Assembly: GCA_022649665.1 (NCBI GenBank)
Contig: JALCOL010000004.1
Location: 143,923-207,922, forward strand
Source of the DNA: Enterococcaceae bacterium
Lineage (GTDB): Bacteria > Bacillota > Bacilli > Lactobacillales > Enterococcaceae
DNA: 64,000 nt
Direction: 5' to 3'
Shown here: in pieces, positions 26,767 to 35,470 of the stretch
How positions within the stretch are numbered: position 1 is the stretch's first letter
Layout: each line of letters begins with the position of its first letter
Position numbers and translations under genes: made by a program
The notes under the pieces: generated by a model
Database searches by the model: none
The model's input: only the letters and a program-made list of their open reading frames with translations
Told to the model about the DNA's origin: nothing

Positions 26767-27067
26767 GGCGCGCTGCACCGGCTGCCGGCGCTGCATCGAA
26801 GCTTGCCCGGGCAACTTGATCAAACAGGAGCACGCAGGAAAGCGCAAAGCGGTGATGGCTTATCCGAAAGACTGCTGGGGCTGTACTTCGTGCGTCAAAG
26901 CTTGTCCGGAAGAGGCGATCTGTTTTTATCTGGGAGCGGACATCGGCGGGCTGGGCAGCACGGTCACTGCCAGCGAAAATCGGGAAAAGATCCGCTGGAA
27001 GATAAAGATGCGCGGCGGGCAGGAAGAAGAGATCGTGATCGAGCGCAACAATGCAAACAAATACTAA
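26747..27067 (+). CDS. aprB: APS reductase subunit beta, AprB-type ferredoxin
   Basis: Iron-sulfur subunit of 106 residues. Two [4Fe-4S] sites are clear: CTGCRRCIEACPGN and CWGCTSCVKACPEEA, followed by a short beta-rich tail. It would pass electrons to the FAD of AprA. AprB of dissimilatory sulfate reducers is around 150 residues and has a long C-terminal tail that wraps around AprA; that tail is largely missing here. The start overlaps the end of aprA by 20 bases, and cysD begins 18 bases after its stop. Confidence 0.87.
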   Translation: MSIRINEARCTGCRRCIEACPGNLIKQEHAGKRKAVMAYPKDCWGCTSCVKACPEEAICFYLGADIGGLGSTVTASENREKIRWKIKMRGGQEEEIVIERNNANKY

Positions 27068-27085
27068 AAGAAAGAAGCGGATCAA

Positions 27086-27886
27086 ATGGATCATTTGGAT
27101 GAACTTGAAGCAGAAAGTATTTATATTTTACGAGAAGCGTATAAGAATTTAGGAAAACTCGGGATGCTGTGGTCGATCGGCAAAGATTCGACGGTCCTTT
27201 TGTGGCTGGCGAAAAAAGCCTTCTTCGGCTATACACCATTTCCCTTTATCCACGTCGATACGACGTACAAGATCCCCGCAATGATCCAATACCGCGACAA
27301 AGTGGCAAAAGACTTGGATCTGGATCTGATCGTCTACACCAATGAAGAGGCCGTGAAAGACGGCATGGGTCCAGAACGCGGGCGGCTAGTCTGCTGCGGG
27401 GCGCTCAAAACAGCGGCGCTCAATCAAATGACGAAGAAATACAAATTTGACGGCCTGATCGTCGGCGTGCGGCGCGACGAAGAAGGTTCACGCTCAAAAG
27501 AACGCGTCTTTTCTGAACGGGACTCCAAAGATCAATGGGATTATACGAACCAGCCGCCTGAATTATGGGATGCTTTCAAAACTGATTTTCCAAAGGGCAA
27601 CCATATCCGTGTCCATCCGCTCCTTCACTGGACTGAGATCGATGTCTGGGAATATATCCAAAGAGAAAACATTCCGGTGATCGACCTGTACTTTTCTAAA
27701 AACGGCCGCCGCTACCGCAGTCTTGGGTGCGCGCCTTGTACCGGAACGATCGAATCCGACGCCAAAAATGTCGCTGAGATCGTTGAAGAGCTGAAACATA
27801 CGAGCGTCAGCGAGCGTGCCGGCCGTGCGCAGGATAAAGCCGACGCCTACGCGATGCAAAAACTGCGCAAAGACGGATATATGTAA
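27086..27886 (+). CDS. cysD: sulfate adenylyltransferase subunit 2
   Basis: Catalytic subunit of ATP sulfurylase, 266 residues, making APS from ATP and sulfate. The PP-loop is [18 protein letters not shown]; further CysD features are [33 protein letters not shown] and the C-terminal [14 protein letters not shown]. These distinguish it from CysH, which lacks the long RRDEEGSR segment. The GTPase partner CysN follows after 40 bases. ATG 27086 has a modest ribosome-binding site (AAAGAAGCGG). Confidence 0.94.
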   Translation: MDHLDELEAESIYILREAYKNLGKLGMLWSIGKDSTVLLWLAKKAFFGYTPFPFIHVDTTYKIPAMIQYRDKVAKDLDLDLIVYTNEEAVKDGMGPERGRLVCCGALKTAALNQMTKKYKFDGLIVGVRRDEEGSRSKERVFSERDSKDQWDYTNQPPELWDAFKTDFPKGNHIRVHPLLHWTEIDVWEYIQRENIPVIDLYFSKNGRRYRSLGCAPCTGTIESDAKNVAEIVEELKHTSVSERAGRAQDKADAYAMQKLRKDGYM

Positions 27887-27926
27887 GCTGCTGCAGCAAA
27901 AGAGAAATCAGAAAGAGGGAATCGCG

Positions 27927-29612
27927 ATGTCTTCAGAATCATTACGAATCGTTGTTGTTGGACACGTCGACCACGGGAAATCGACCGTGATCGGGCGTTT
28001 ATTATATGATACACATGCTTTGCCGGAAGGAACGGTCGACAAAGTCAAACGGATCGCCAAAGAAACCGGCAAGCCGTTTGAATATGCCTATTTGCTGGAT
28101 GCTTTTGAAGAAGAGCAGAAGCAGGGGATCACGATCGATACGACGCAGCTCCAATTCCAAAGCGGCAAACGCGAATATGTGATCATCGATGCTCCTGGAC
28201 ACAAAGAATTTTTGAAAAATATGATCTCGGGCGCGTCAAATGCCGAAGCAGCTTTTTTGATCGTGGACGCGAAACGCGGCGTCGAAGAACAGACGAAGCG
28301 TCATGCGTATATTTTAAAATTGCTGGGGATCGAACAGATCTATGTGCTCGTAAACAAAATGGATCTGGTCGACTATCAAGAAGCGCGCTTCAACGAAGTC
28401 CGGCAGGAACTGGATACTTTCCTAGCTTCGCTCGGACTTCAAGCAGCGGGATATTTGCCGATCTCGGCGTATTACGGCGAGAATCTGCTGGGCAAGTCCG
28501 CGAAACTGGCGTGGTACAAAGGAAAGAGCTTTATCGATACACTCGATCACATCGAAGCGAAAGAAGGCATGGAAAAACGCGGATTGCGATTTGCGATCCA
28601 AGACGTTTTCAAATTTGATCAGCGGCGGATCATTGCCGGGCGGATCGAATCCGGCACGTTGAAAGCGGGCGATGAAGTCGTCATTTACCCTAGCGGCCGC
28701 AAGACGGTCGTCGAAAACTTCGCTTATTGGGCAGATCGCGACCAGACCGCAAGTGCCCAAGCCGGGCAGTCTGTCGGCGTGACGTTTCAAGATGAATTCT
28801 TCAATCACCGCGGCGACGTGATCACCCTTGCCAAAGATACGCAGCAGCCGTTCGTCAAAAATATCGTCCAAACCAATTTATTTTGGATGGGCAAGACACC
28901 CTTAGAAAAAGGGAAATCATACAAACTCAAGATCGCGACGCAAGAAGTGATCGCAAAAGTGGCTGAGATCGTGAAAGTGATCGACTCCAGCACATTGTCC
29001 GAAGTGACGGATGCGGAACGGGTCCATTTGAATGATGTGGCCGAAGTCGTCTTTCAAACGGAACAGCCGGTCGTTTTTGATTTTTTCGGCGAACACCATG
29101 AAACAGGAAGATTTGTACTCATCGACGGCTATGACGTGGCCGGCGGCGGGACGATCACGGAAAATTATCAGGGCGATGCGGAGCTTTCCGGTACGATCTT
29201 TTCGGCTGGCGAAGAAAACTATCAGTTGAATCTTTTCGACCGCTACGCCTTTACTGGCGGCGGAAAAATCGAAGCCGCGGAGCATGATGGAAATTATCAG
29301 TTGGGCAGCGCGCTGCCGTTGACAGGTGCCGGCTACCATTATCCGACCGATTTTGCGGTCCTTTTGGAAGGACAGAACACGCTTTTGAAAGTGGCTGACG
29401 GGAGGTTTTCCGAAGTTGCCAACTTGAGCGAAGACCTCACCGCAAAAACACTGGTCAATACGCGCGGCTTCAAGCTGAATATCACCAGTCCAACAGAGCT
29501 TGCGGATTATTTGAACGAACAAGAAGTGATCAACGATAAAAACAAAGCAGCCTTTTATCAAAAATGGCTCGATTTCTCCGCGTTCCACCAAATCGCGATC
29601 GATGATCTGTAA
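27927..29612 (+). CDS. cysN: sulfate adenylyltransferase subunit 1 with C-terminal extension
   Basis: EF-Tu-like GTPase subunit of ATP sulfurylase that drives APS formation. The G motifs are GHVDHGKST, DAPGHKEF and NKMD. Barrel domains end near residue 410 at GRFVLIDGYDVAGGGTI, where E. coli CysN also ends. At 561 residues it carries about 150 extra residues. The extension has no P-loop, so it is not a fused APS kinase (CysC); its role is unknown. ATG 27927 follows AGAGGGAATCGCG. Confidence 0.92.
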   Translation: MSSESLRIVVVGHVDHGKSTVIGRLLYDTHALPEGTVDKVKRIAKETGKPFEYAYLLDAFEEEQKQGITIDTTQLQFQSGKREYVIIDAPGHKEFLKNMISGASNAEAAFLIVDAKRGVEEQTKRHAYILKLLGIEQIYVLVNKMDLVDYQEARFNEVRQELDTFLASLGLQAAGYLPISAYYGENLLGKSAKLAWYKGKSFIDTLDHIEAKEGMEKRGLRFAIQDVFKFDQRRIIAGRIESGTLKAGDEVVIYPSGRKTVVENFAYWADRDQTASAQAGQSVGVTFQDEFFNHRGDVITLAKDTQQPFVKNIVQTNLFWMGKTPLEKGKSYKLKIATQEVIAKVAEIVKVIDSSTLSEVTDAERVHLNDVAEVVFQTEQPVVFDFFGEHHETGRFVLIDGYDVAGGGTITENYQGDAELSGTIFSAGEENYQLNLFDRYAFTGGGKIEAAEHDGNYQLGSALPLTGAGYHYPTDFAVLLEGQNTLLKVADGRFSEVANLSEDLTAKTLVNTRGFKLNITSPTELADYLNEQEVINDKNKAAFYQKWLDFSAFHQIAIDDL

Positions 29613-29638
29613 AAACAGCAGAAAGGCAGGCGGAACGA

Positions 29639-31237
29639 ATGTACGAAGCAACGTGGAAAGAACAGAAGCTCAACAAAAATGAACTCAGCAAATTAAAAGA
29701 AGACGGACTGGATGTGTTCAAAGACCTGCCGGAACTAGTCAAAAAACCTTTTTCGGCAATCGATCCTGCATATTATATGTATTTTAAATATGCGGGATTG
29801 ACCGTCCAAAAGCCGAAAAAAGACGGTAATTTCATGATGCGGGTCAAAATTCCCGGCGGGATCTTGACGACGAAGCAGGGACAGCATTTGGCCGATATCG
29901 CGGAAATATACGGTAAAGGATTGCTCGACATCACGACGCGGCAATCAGTCCAATATCACTGGATCCCTTTCCGCAAACTGCCTGAGATCTTTGAAGGCCT
30001 AAAAACATACGGACTAACGACTACCGGCGCAGAAGGCGACATTACCCGCAACGTGATCGACAATCCCTTGGCGGGAATCGACCCGTTCGAATTGTTCGAC
30101 ACCCGGCCAGCGGTGCGCCGCGTTCATCAGCGTTTCCAAAACAACCGCGACTATTCCAATCTGCCGCGCAAAATGAAGATCTCGATCAGCAGCAACGTCT
30201 ATAATGCGGGCAATGCCGAGATCAATGATCTGGCGTTTGTCCCAGCGTCCAAACGCATCAACGGCCGCAAGATACTCGGCTTCAACGTGAAAGTCGGCGG
30301 CGGACTGGGAGCCTTGCCGCAACTCGGCAAACCGCTTGATGTTTTCGTCACCCGCTCACAAGTCGCCGAGCTGGCAGAAGCAGTCGTCACGCTTTACCGC
30401 GATCATGGACCGCGGCGCAACCGCGCACATGCCCGGCTGAAATTTTTGATCCAAGACTGGGGGCTCGAAAAATTTGAAGCAGAGCTGCGCCAAAAGCTGC
30501 CCAAACTGCCAACCGCCGGTAAAGACGAACTCTTGGGCTGGAACGGCGGAACGGTTTTAGGACTCCACGAACAAAAGCAGGCAGGTTTTTATTATTTGGG
30601 AATCGGCGTGGCCGCGGGACGCCTGCCAGCCGCTGATTTCCGCCGATTTCTGCAGATCGCAGACAATTACGGGGCTGGTGAGGTCCGTTTCGATCATTCG
30701 CAAAATCTGATCATTCCGGGGATCCCCAAGCAAAAACTTGCTGCTTTGAAAAATGAAACGATTTTGCTGCAATATTCCGATCAAGAAGAGTACATGGCGA
30801 ACTACGGTTTGGCTTGCACCGGCAGCCAATATTGCAATCTGGCGCATACCCGCTCAAAAGAGATCTTGAACGAACTTTTGCCGAAGCTCGATCAGCGCTT
30901 TACTTTCAAACGTCCGCCGCGGATCGTTGTGACGGGCTGTGCGAATGGCTGTGCACACCGCAGTATCGCAGACATCGGGATCGAAGGGGTCGCTGCCCGA
31001 AACAAGAACAAAGAAGTGATCGAAGCGTTCAAGATCTCGCTCGGCGGCACGCTGAAGACCGGCGGGCATTTCGCTCAAACGCTTCGCGGCGTTGTGCCTG
31101 TCGGACAGCTAGAAGCAGTCGTCACGGCGCTTTTGACACTTTATCAAACCCATCATCAAGGGGAAACATTTGCGGAATATGTCGAGCGCAGCGGGCTGGC
31201 AGTATTTCAAAAAGTATTGGACACAATTATCGAATAA
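29639..31237 (+). CDS. siroheme sulfite reductase (ferredoxin-dependent type)
   Basis: Hemoprotein of 532 residues that reduces sulfite to sulfide with six electrons. Two copies of the nitrite/sulfite reductase half-domain are visible: LLDITTRQSVQYHW early and GEVRFDHSQNLIIPG later. The shared siroheme/[4Fe-4S] ligands are CTGSQYC (CX5C, nt ~30818) and CANGC (CX3C, nt ~30939). Placement between cysN and the uroporphyrinogen methyltransferase strongly favours sulfite over nitrite. No flavoprotein CysJ partner is present, so ferredoxin or a similar carrier is the likely donor. Confidence 0.9.
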   Translation: MYEATWKEQKLNKNELSKLKEDGLDVFKDLPELVKKPFSAIDPAYYMYFKYAGLTVQKPKKDGNFMMRVKIPGGILTTKQGQHLADIAEIYGKGLLDITTRQSVQYHWIPFRKLPEIFEGLKTYGLTTTGAEGDITRNVIDNPLAGIDPFELFDTRPAVRRVHQRFQNNRDYSNLPRKMKISISSNVYNAGNAEINDLAFVPASKRINGRKILGFNVKVGGGLGALPQLGKPLDVFVTRSQVAELAEAVVTLYRDHGPRRNRAHARLKFLIQDWGLEKFEAELRQKLPKLPTAGKDELLGWNGGTVLGLHEQKQAGFYYLGIGVAAGRLPAADFRRFLQIADNYGAGEVRFDHSQNLIIPGIPKQKLAALKNETILLQYSDQEEYMANYGLACTGSQYCNLAHTRSKEILNELLPKLDQRFTFKRPPRIVVTGCANGCAHRSIADIGIEGVAARNKNKEVIEAFKISLGGTLKTGGHFAQTLRGVVPVGQLEAVVTALLTLYQTHHQGETFAEYVERSGLAVFQKVLDTIIE

Positions 31238-31260
31238 CAAATCAGAAAGAGGGGGAAGCG

Positions 31261-32217
31261 ATGATTTCTTTTGTTGGAGCAGGACCGGGAGATTTTGAAC
31301 TGATCACCGCCAAGGGGATCCGCCGTCTGCAGAATGCCGATGTCGTGATCTATGACCGGCTCGCGAGCCCCTTGCTGCTGTTTTACTGCAAGCCGAGCTG
31401 CCGCTTCGTTTATGTCGGGAAAACACCATATCAAAAAACGATCACGCAGCAAAAAATCAATCAATTGCTTCTCCATGCGCAAGCGGCCAGTACAAACGTC
31501 GTTCGCCTGAAAGGCGGTGATCCGGTGATTTTCGGCCGGCTGTCTGAAGAGCTCAAAGCCGTTCAGCGGGCAGGGCTTCAGTTCGAGGTCGTCCCAGGAG
31601 TCACGGCCGCGAGCGGGATCGCCGCCTACGCTGGTGTTTCGCTTACCGAACGCATGATTTCTTCCGAAGTCCTATTCGCCAGCGGAAAAAAGAAAAACAA
31701 CAAGACTGCTGATTATTCGAACTTCAGACCGGAACAGATGATCTGTTTGTACATGGGGATCGATGCGCTGCCGGAACTCGTGGAAGCGCTGAAAAAGCAG
31801 GGTTTTCTGCCGAACACCCCGGTCAGGATCACGAGCTGGGGTACGACTGGTTTTCAAGAGAGCGTTACCGGCAGTCTCGCTTCGATCTTGCCGCTGGTTC
31901 GCGTGCAGGAGATCAAAAATCCGGCGATGATCATGGTCGGCTGGGCGGTCGCAGAAGAAAAGGGGCGCGACTGGTTCAGCACCCAGCCTGATTTTGGCGA
32001 GCGCCTGCTGATCGTTGCCTGCCGGCGGCCGACGATCGCGGAGCTGATCGAATACACTGAGAATGGCGCGGCTGTTTGGTGGCGGCAAGTCGGGCCTATG
32101 CGCGATCAGCGTTTTGATGAAGTCGGCACGATCTATGAAGCGGAACATCACTTTTCAAATGTACTTTTTGCCGATGAAGCGGCGCAACGCTACTATGCGG
32201 AACAGGGGGTCAGCTGA
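31261..32217 (+). CDS. cobA: uroporphyrinogen-III C-methyltransferase with C-terminal extension
   Basis: SAM-dependent SUMT that methylates uroporphyrinogen III twice to precorrin-2, first step toward siroheme. VGAGPGDFELITAKG, YDRLASPLLL, RLKGGDPVIFGR and PGVTAASGIAAYAGVSLT are diagnostic. The enzyme domain ends near residue 245; about 70 further residues (from ERLLIVACRRPT) resemble the N-terminal part of HemD and may be a decayed CobA-HemD fusion. The start is ATG 31261 after AGAGGGGGAAGCG; the open frame upstream runs through the reductase gene and is a shadow. It ends at TGATG with the next LysR gene. Confidence 0.92.
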   Translation: MISFVGAGPGDFELITAKGIRRLQNADVVIYDRLASPLLLFYCKPSCRFVYVGKTPYQKTITQQKINQLLLHAQAASTNVVRLKGGDPVIFGRLSEELKAVQRAGLQFEVVPGVTAASGIAAYAGVSLTERMISSEVLFASGKKKNNKTADYSNFRPEQMICLYMGIDALPELVEALKKQGFLPNTPVRITSWGTTGFQESVTGSLASILPLVRVQEIKNPAMIMVGWAVAEEKGRDWFSTQPDFGERLLIVACRRPTIAELIEYTENGAAVWWRQVGPMRDQRFDEVGTIYEAEHHFSNVLFADEAAQRYYAEQGVS

Positions 32218-33107
32218 TGAATATCCAGCAATTGCAATTTGTGATCGCTGTTGCCGAAAGCGGCAGTTTTCGCGCAGCTGCCAAGCGCCTTTATATCGCT
32301 CAGCCGAGTTTGTCGCGCGGGATCAAAGAACTGGAAAAAGAGCTGGCAACAGAATTATTCCAACGGACCGCCAAAGGGGCGAAGTTGACGAATTCCGGTT
32401 ATTTATTTTATGAAGAAGCGCGCAAGATCACCAAGCAGTTCAGTGCACTGAATGAGCGTTTCGCTCCAAAAAATGCAGCGGCACATTTGGTTATTTCGGG
32501 CCAGCATTATGACTTTTTAGCGGTGATCGTCAGCCGGATACTGGCACTTGACGCAGCGCAGACGATCCGCATCGCCGAAGGGACGACCCTTGAAGTGATC
32601 GAAGACGTTGAAACATACAAAAGCGAGCTGGGTGTCATTTGTCTGGATCCGCAAAACCAAAGCGGACTGCTGCAGATTTTAGCGCATCAAGGTTTGGAGT
32701 ATCAAACGGTCACAAGTTTTCGGCCGCACATTTATTTGAGCCGCAACCATCCGCTCGCCGCTCGCCAAGAGATTCGCCAAAGTGATTTAGCGCCATATCC
32801 GCAAGTTCGTTTTTTGCAGGAATCTTCCTATCGCCAGCTGGCAGAAGATCCGCTCGCTCAGCCGAAAAAAGGGGTGACGATCCTGGCAAGCGACCGCGGG
32901 ACCCTTAACGAAGTCTTGCAGGCAGGAAATGCTTATGCATCCGGCTCGGGACTTGTTTCTGATCCGGAAGAACAAGAGCTGGTACTTGTTCTGCTCGCGG
33001 ACGGGGCGGAAAGCGAGATCGGGATCGTTACCCGCAAGAATCAAAAATTGTCTGAACACGCCGCACTTTTTACAAAAGAACTGCAAAACTACTTGCAGAC
33101 TAGTTGA
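32217..33107 (+). CDS. LysR family transcriptional regulator (second of two in the operon)
   Basis: Regulator of 296 residues, paralogous to the protein at 21460: both start MNI-Q and share AVAxSGSFR-like, AQPSLSRGIKELEKEL motifs in the helix-turn-helix. The start overlaps the cobA stop by one base, preceded by AGGGGG. Effector domain occupies about residues 90-296. It is followed by the sulfate-binding protein gene. The pair probably senses two signals of the sulfur pathway or acts at two promoters; which regulates what cannot be read from sequence. Confidence 0.88.
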   Translation: MNIQQLQFVIAVAESGSFRAAAKRLYIAQPSLSRGIKELEKELATELFQRTAKGAKLTNSGYLFYEEARKITKQFSALNERFAPKNAAAHLVISGQHYDFLAVIVSRILALDAAQTIRIAEGTTLEVIEDVETYKSELGVICLDPQNQSGLLQILAHQGLEYQTVTSFRPHIYLSRNHPLAARQEIRQSDLAPYPQVRFLQESSYRQLAEDPLAQPKKGVTILASDRGTLNEVLQAGNAYASGSGLVSDPEEQELVLVLLADGAESEIGIVTRKNQKLSEHAALFTKELQNYLQTS

Positions 33108-33133
33108 TTTTTTACATAAATGGGGGGACTTTG

Positions 33134-34201
33134 ATGGGAAAACGCGTCAAGAAAGATCGAACGAAAGAGAATATTTTGCGTGCGGCAACAGCAATCTTGG
33201 TGGTTGTGAGCCTTGGGGCGTTTAAATGGCTGCTTTCTCCCGAAACAGATCACTCAGCGGAAAAAGACAAGACCGTCACGATCACGAATGTCTCCTATGA
33301 TCCGACCCGTGAGTTGTATCAAAGCTATAACCAGCTTTTTCAAAAATATTGGAAAGCGAAGACTGGCGAATCAGTCAAAATCAATCAATCGCACGGCGGC
33401 AGCGGTTCACAAGCCAATTCGGTCATTTCCGGCAATAAAGCTGATGTCGTCACGCTGGCATTGAGTCCGGACATTACCAGTATCGAAGAAGCCGGCTTGA
33501 TCGACAAAGGATGGGAAAAGAAACTTCCTGATGACGCGGCACCATACGCTTCGACGATCGTCTTTTTGGTGCGCAAGGGAAACCCAAAAAACATCACCGA
33601 CTGGTCTGATTTGATCAAAAAAGAGGTCGCCGTGATCACACCAAACCCGAAAACGTCCGGCGGGGCTCGCTGGAATTATTTGGCCGCTTGGGCATATGCG
33701 GACCAAACGAATGGACACCAAACCGAACAAACTGAACAATTTGTCAAAAAGCTCTATCAAAATGTCAAAGTGCTGGATGCGAGTGCGCGTGCGGCAACGA
33801 CGACCTTTACCGAAAACGGCCAAGGAGATGTTTTAGTCGCTTGGGAGAATGAAGCGTATCTCGCGCTGAAAGATCATCCGGACAAATATGAAATCATCAC
33901 GCCGAGCATCAGTATCAAAGCGGAGCCGACAGTTGCAGTCGTCGATAGCGTGGCCGAAGAAAGACATACGACAAAAATTGCCCAAGCCTATTTGAAATAT
34001 CTGTACTCGGAAAAAGCCCAAAAAATCGCCGCAGAAAATTATTATCGGCCTTCCAGCGAAAAAGTCGCCGCAGAATATGCTGACCGCTTTGCCAAAGTGA
34101 AAATGATCTCGATCAATGATCAAGAGTTCGGCGGCTGGGCAAAAGTCCAGAAGAAGCATTTTGCGGAAAACGGGATCTTTGATCAGATATATAAAAAGTA
34201 A
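33134..34201 (+). CDS. sbp: sulfate-binding protein, membrane-anchored
   Basis: Substrate-binding protein of 355 residues for the CysTWA importer. Family features are VSYDPTRELYQ near residue 50, QSHGGSGSQANSVISG, ADVVTLALSPDI and NPKTSGGARWNYLAAW, which bind sulfate. The N-terminus has a single hydrophobic helix (about residues 16-35) but no lipobox cysteine, so it is probably tethered by an uncleaved signal anchor instead of lipid. ATG 33134 follows GGGGGG with good spacing. It is the last gene of the sulfate operon. Confidence 0.9.
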   Translation: MGKRVKKDRTKENILRAATAILVVVSLGAFKWLLSPETDHSAEKDKTVTITNVSYDPTRELYQSYNQLFQKYWKAKTGESVKINQSHGGSGSQANSVISGNKADVVTLALSPDITSIEEAGLIDKGWEKKLPDDAAPYASTIVFLVRKGNPKNITDWSDLIKKEVAVITPNPKTSGGARWNYLAAWAYADQTNGHQTEQTEQFVKKLYQNVKVLDASARAATTTFTENGQGDVLVAWENEAYLALKDHPDKYEIITPSISIKAEPTVAVVDSVAEERHTTKIAQAYLKYLYSEKAQKIAAENYYRPSSEKVAAEYADRFAKVKMISINDQEFGGWAKVQKKHFAENGIFDQIYKK

Positions 34202-34218
34202 TAAAAATGATCGTGAGC

Positions 34219-34246
34219 AGCCGATGTTTTCACTCGGCTTTTTTTG
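34219..34246 (+). terminator. terminator of the sulfate assimilation operon
   Basis: AGCCGA and TCGGCT form a stem around a nine-base loop followed by seven T. Confidence 0.82.
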
Positions 34247-34266
34247 TGTGAAAAAAGCAAATAAAA

Positions 34267-34304
34267 AATAAGCGCTTCCACAAAAAGACAACGCGTGTTA
34301 CAAT
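34267..34304 (+). promoter_or_regulatory. promoter with overlapping cre-like site for the alcohol dehydrogenase
   Basis: AATAAGCGCTTCCA (34267-34280) resembles the CcpA operator TGTAAGCGCTTACA (11 of 14). It overlaps a -35 TTCCAC (34276-34281), 17 bases from the -10 TACAAT (34299-34304). This arrangement predicts catabolite repression of the gene at 34359. Confidence 0.6.
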
Positions 34305-34358
34305 AATAAAAGTAACAGGTAATACATTTAAAATCCAAAAAGGAAAAGGAGTTTTTTT

Positions 34359-35426
34359 ATGAAAGGGTACGGAGCAATCAAAATCAATCAACCAGGTTGG
34401 ATCGAGAAGGAACGGCCGACAGCCGGTCCGTTGGATGCGATCATTCGCCCGACGGCACTTGCACCATGCAGTTCGGATATCCATGTGATCCATGGAGGCT
34501 TTGGCGAAATCACTGACCGCATCGTTGGGCACGAAGCAGTCGGCGAAGTTGTCGAAGTGGGGAACCTTGTCAAAAATTTCCAACCGGGAGACAAAGTAGT
34601 CATTCCGTGTACTACACCGGATTGGGAAGCTGTTTCGCTTCAAGACCGCAATATCAATAATGCGCACGACTTTGGGTTGATGAAAAGTTTTAAATTTCTC
34701 TCGCAAAAAGACGGCGTGTTTGCCGAATTTTTCCATGTGAATAATGCCGACGCAAACTTGGTCCATATGCCGGAAAATGTCAGCGTGGAAGATGCTTTGA
34801 TGACTGTGGACATGATGTCGACTGGTTTTTACGGCGTTGAAAATGCTGAAGTAAGCTTTGGCGATACAGTCGTGATCTTCGGGATCGGGCCAGTCGGGTT
34901 GATGGCTGTTGCCGGAACCGCGCTGCGCGGCGCAGGCAAAATCATTGCGATCGGCACGCGGCCGAATTGTGTCGAACTTGCTAAAGAATTCGGCGCAACG
35001 GATATCGTCAGCTATAAAGACGGCGACGTGGTCGAACAGATCTTGGCCATGGGCGGCAAAGTCGATAAAGTTATTTTAGCGGGCGGAAATTGCTCAACGA
35101 TGAATCAAGCGCTCGCACTCGTTAAACCAAACGGCATTATTTCCAATATGAACTTTTTGGATGTCAAAGATAAATTCGATATTCCTGCTGCGCTTTGGGC
35201 ACTCGGGATGGGCGACATCACGATCCGCTCGGGATTCTGTCCAGGCGGAGCACGCCGGATCGAACGGCTGCTTGAAATCATTAAAGCCGGCCGCTGCCAT
35301 CCCGGCAAACTTTTGAATAAAAAATATACCGGCTTTAGCGAAATCGAAAATGCGTACAAGATCATGGAAGAAAAACCGCGCGATTTGATCAAACCATATG
35401 TCGTGATCGACTGGGATAAAGAGTAA
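34359..35426 (+). CDS. zinc-type NADP-dependent secondary alcohol dehydrogenase
   Basis: Cytosolic medium-chain dehydrogenase of 355 residues. APCSSDIH (zinc-ligand Cys 38 region), GHEAVGEVVEVG (ligand His) and VDMMSTGFYG (ligand Asp) match the isopropanol dehydrogenases of Clostridium beijerinckii and Thermoanaerobacter brockii, which lack the structural zinc lobe. The Rossmann motif is VVIFGIGPVGLMAVAG, followed by GTRPNCVELA, consistent with NADP preference. AAAAGGAG precedes the ATG. It is monocistronic, framed by its own promoter and terminator. Confidence 0.9.
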   Translation: MKGYGAIKINQPGWIEKERPTAGPLDAIIRPTALAPCSSDIHVIHGGFGEITDRIVGHEAVGEVVEVGNLVKNFQPGDKVVIPCTTPDWEAVSLQDRNINNAHDFGLMKSFKFLSQKDGVFAEFFHVNNADANLVHMPENVSVEDALMTVDMMSTGFYGVENAEVSFGDTVVIFGIGPVGLMAVAGTALRGAGKIIAIGTRPNCVELAKEFGATDIVSYKDGDVVEQILAMGGKVDKVILAGGNCSTMNQALALVKPNGIISNMNFLDVKDKFDIPAALWALGMGDITIRSGFCPGGARRIERLLEIIKAGRCHPGKLLNKKYTGFSEIENAYKIMEEKPRDLIKPYVVIDWDKE

Positions 35427-35470
35427 CGATCCGCGGCGGTTATTTTTAGAACACTATTTATCCAGAATTA

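Noticed and set aside
29150..29612. CysN extension as an APS kinase (CysC) domain
   Set aside because: No Walker A motif or other CysC signature is present, and AprAB does not need PAPS.
29639..31237. Nitrite reductase
   Set aside because: The fold is shared, but the operon contains only sulfur genes and no nitrate or nitrite transporter.
30814..31260. Upstream extension of the cobA frame
   Set aside because: It runs in another frame through the sulfite reductase gene; the family starts at 31261 with a good ribosome-binding site.
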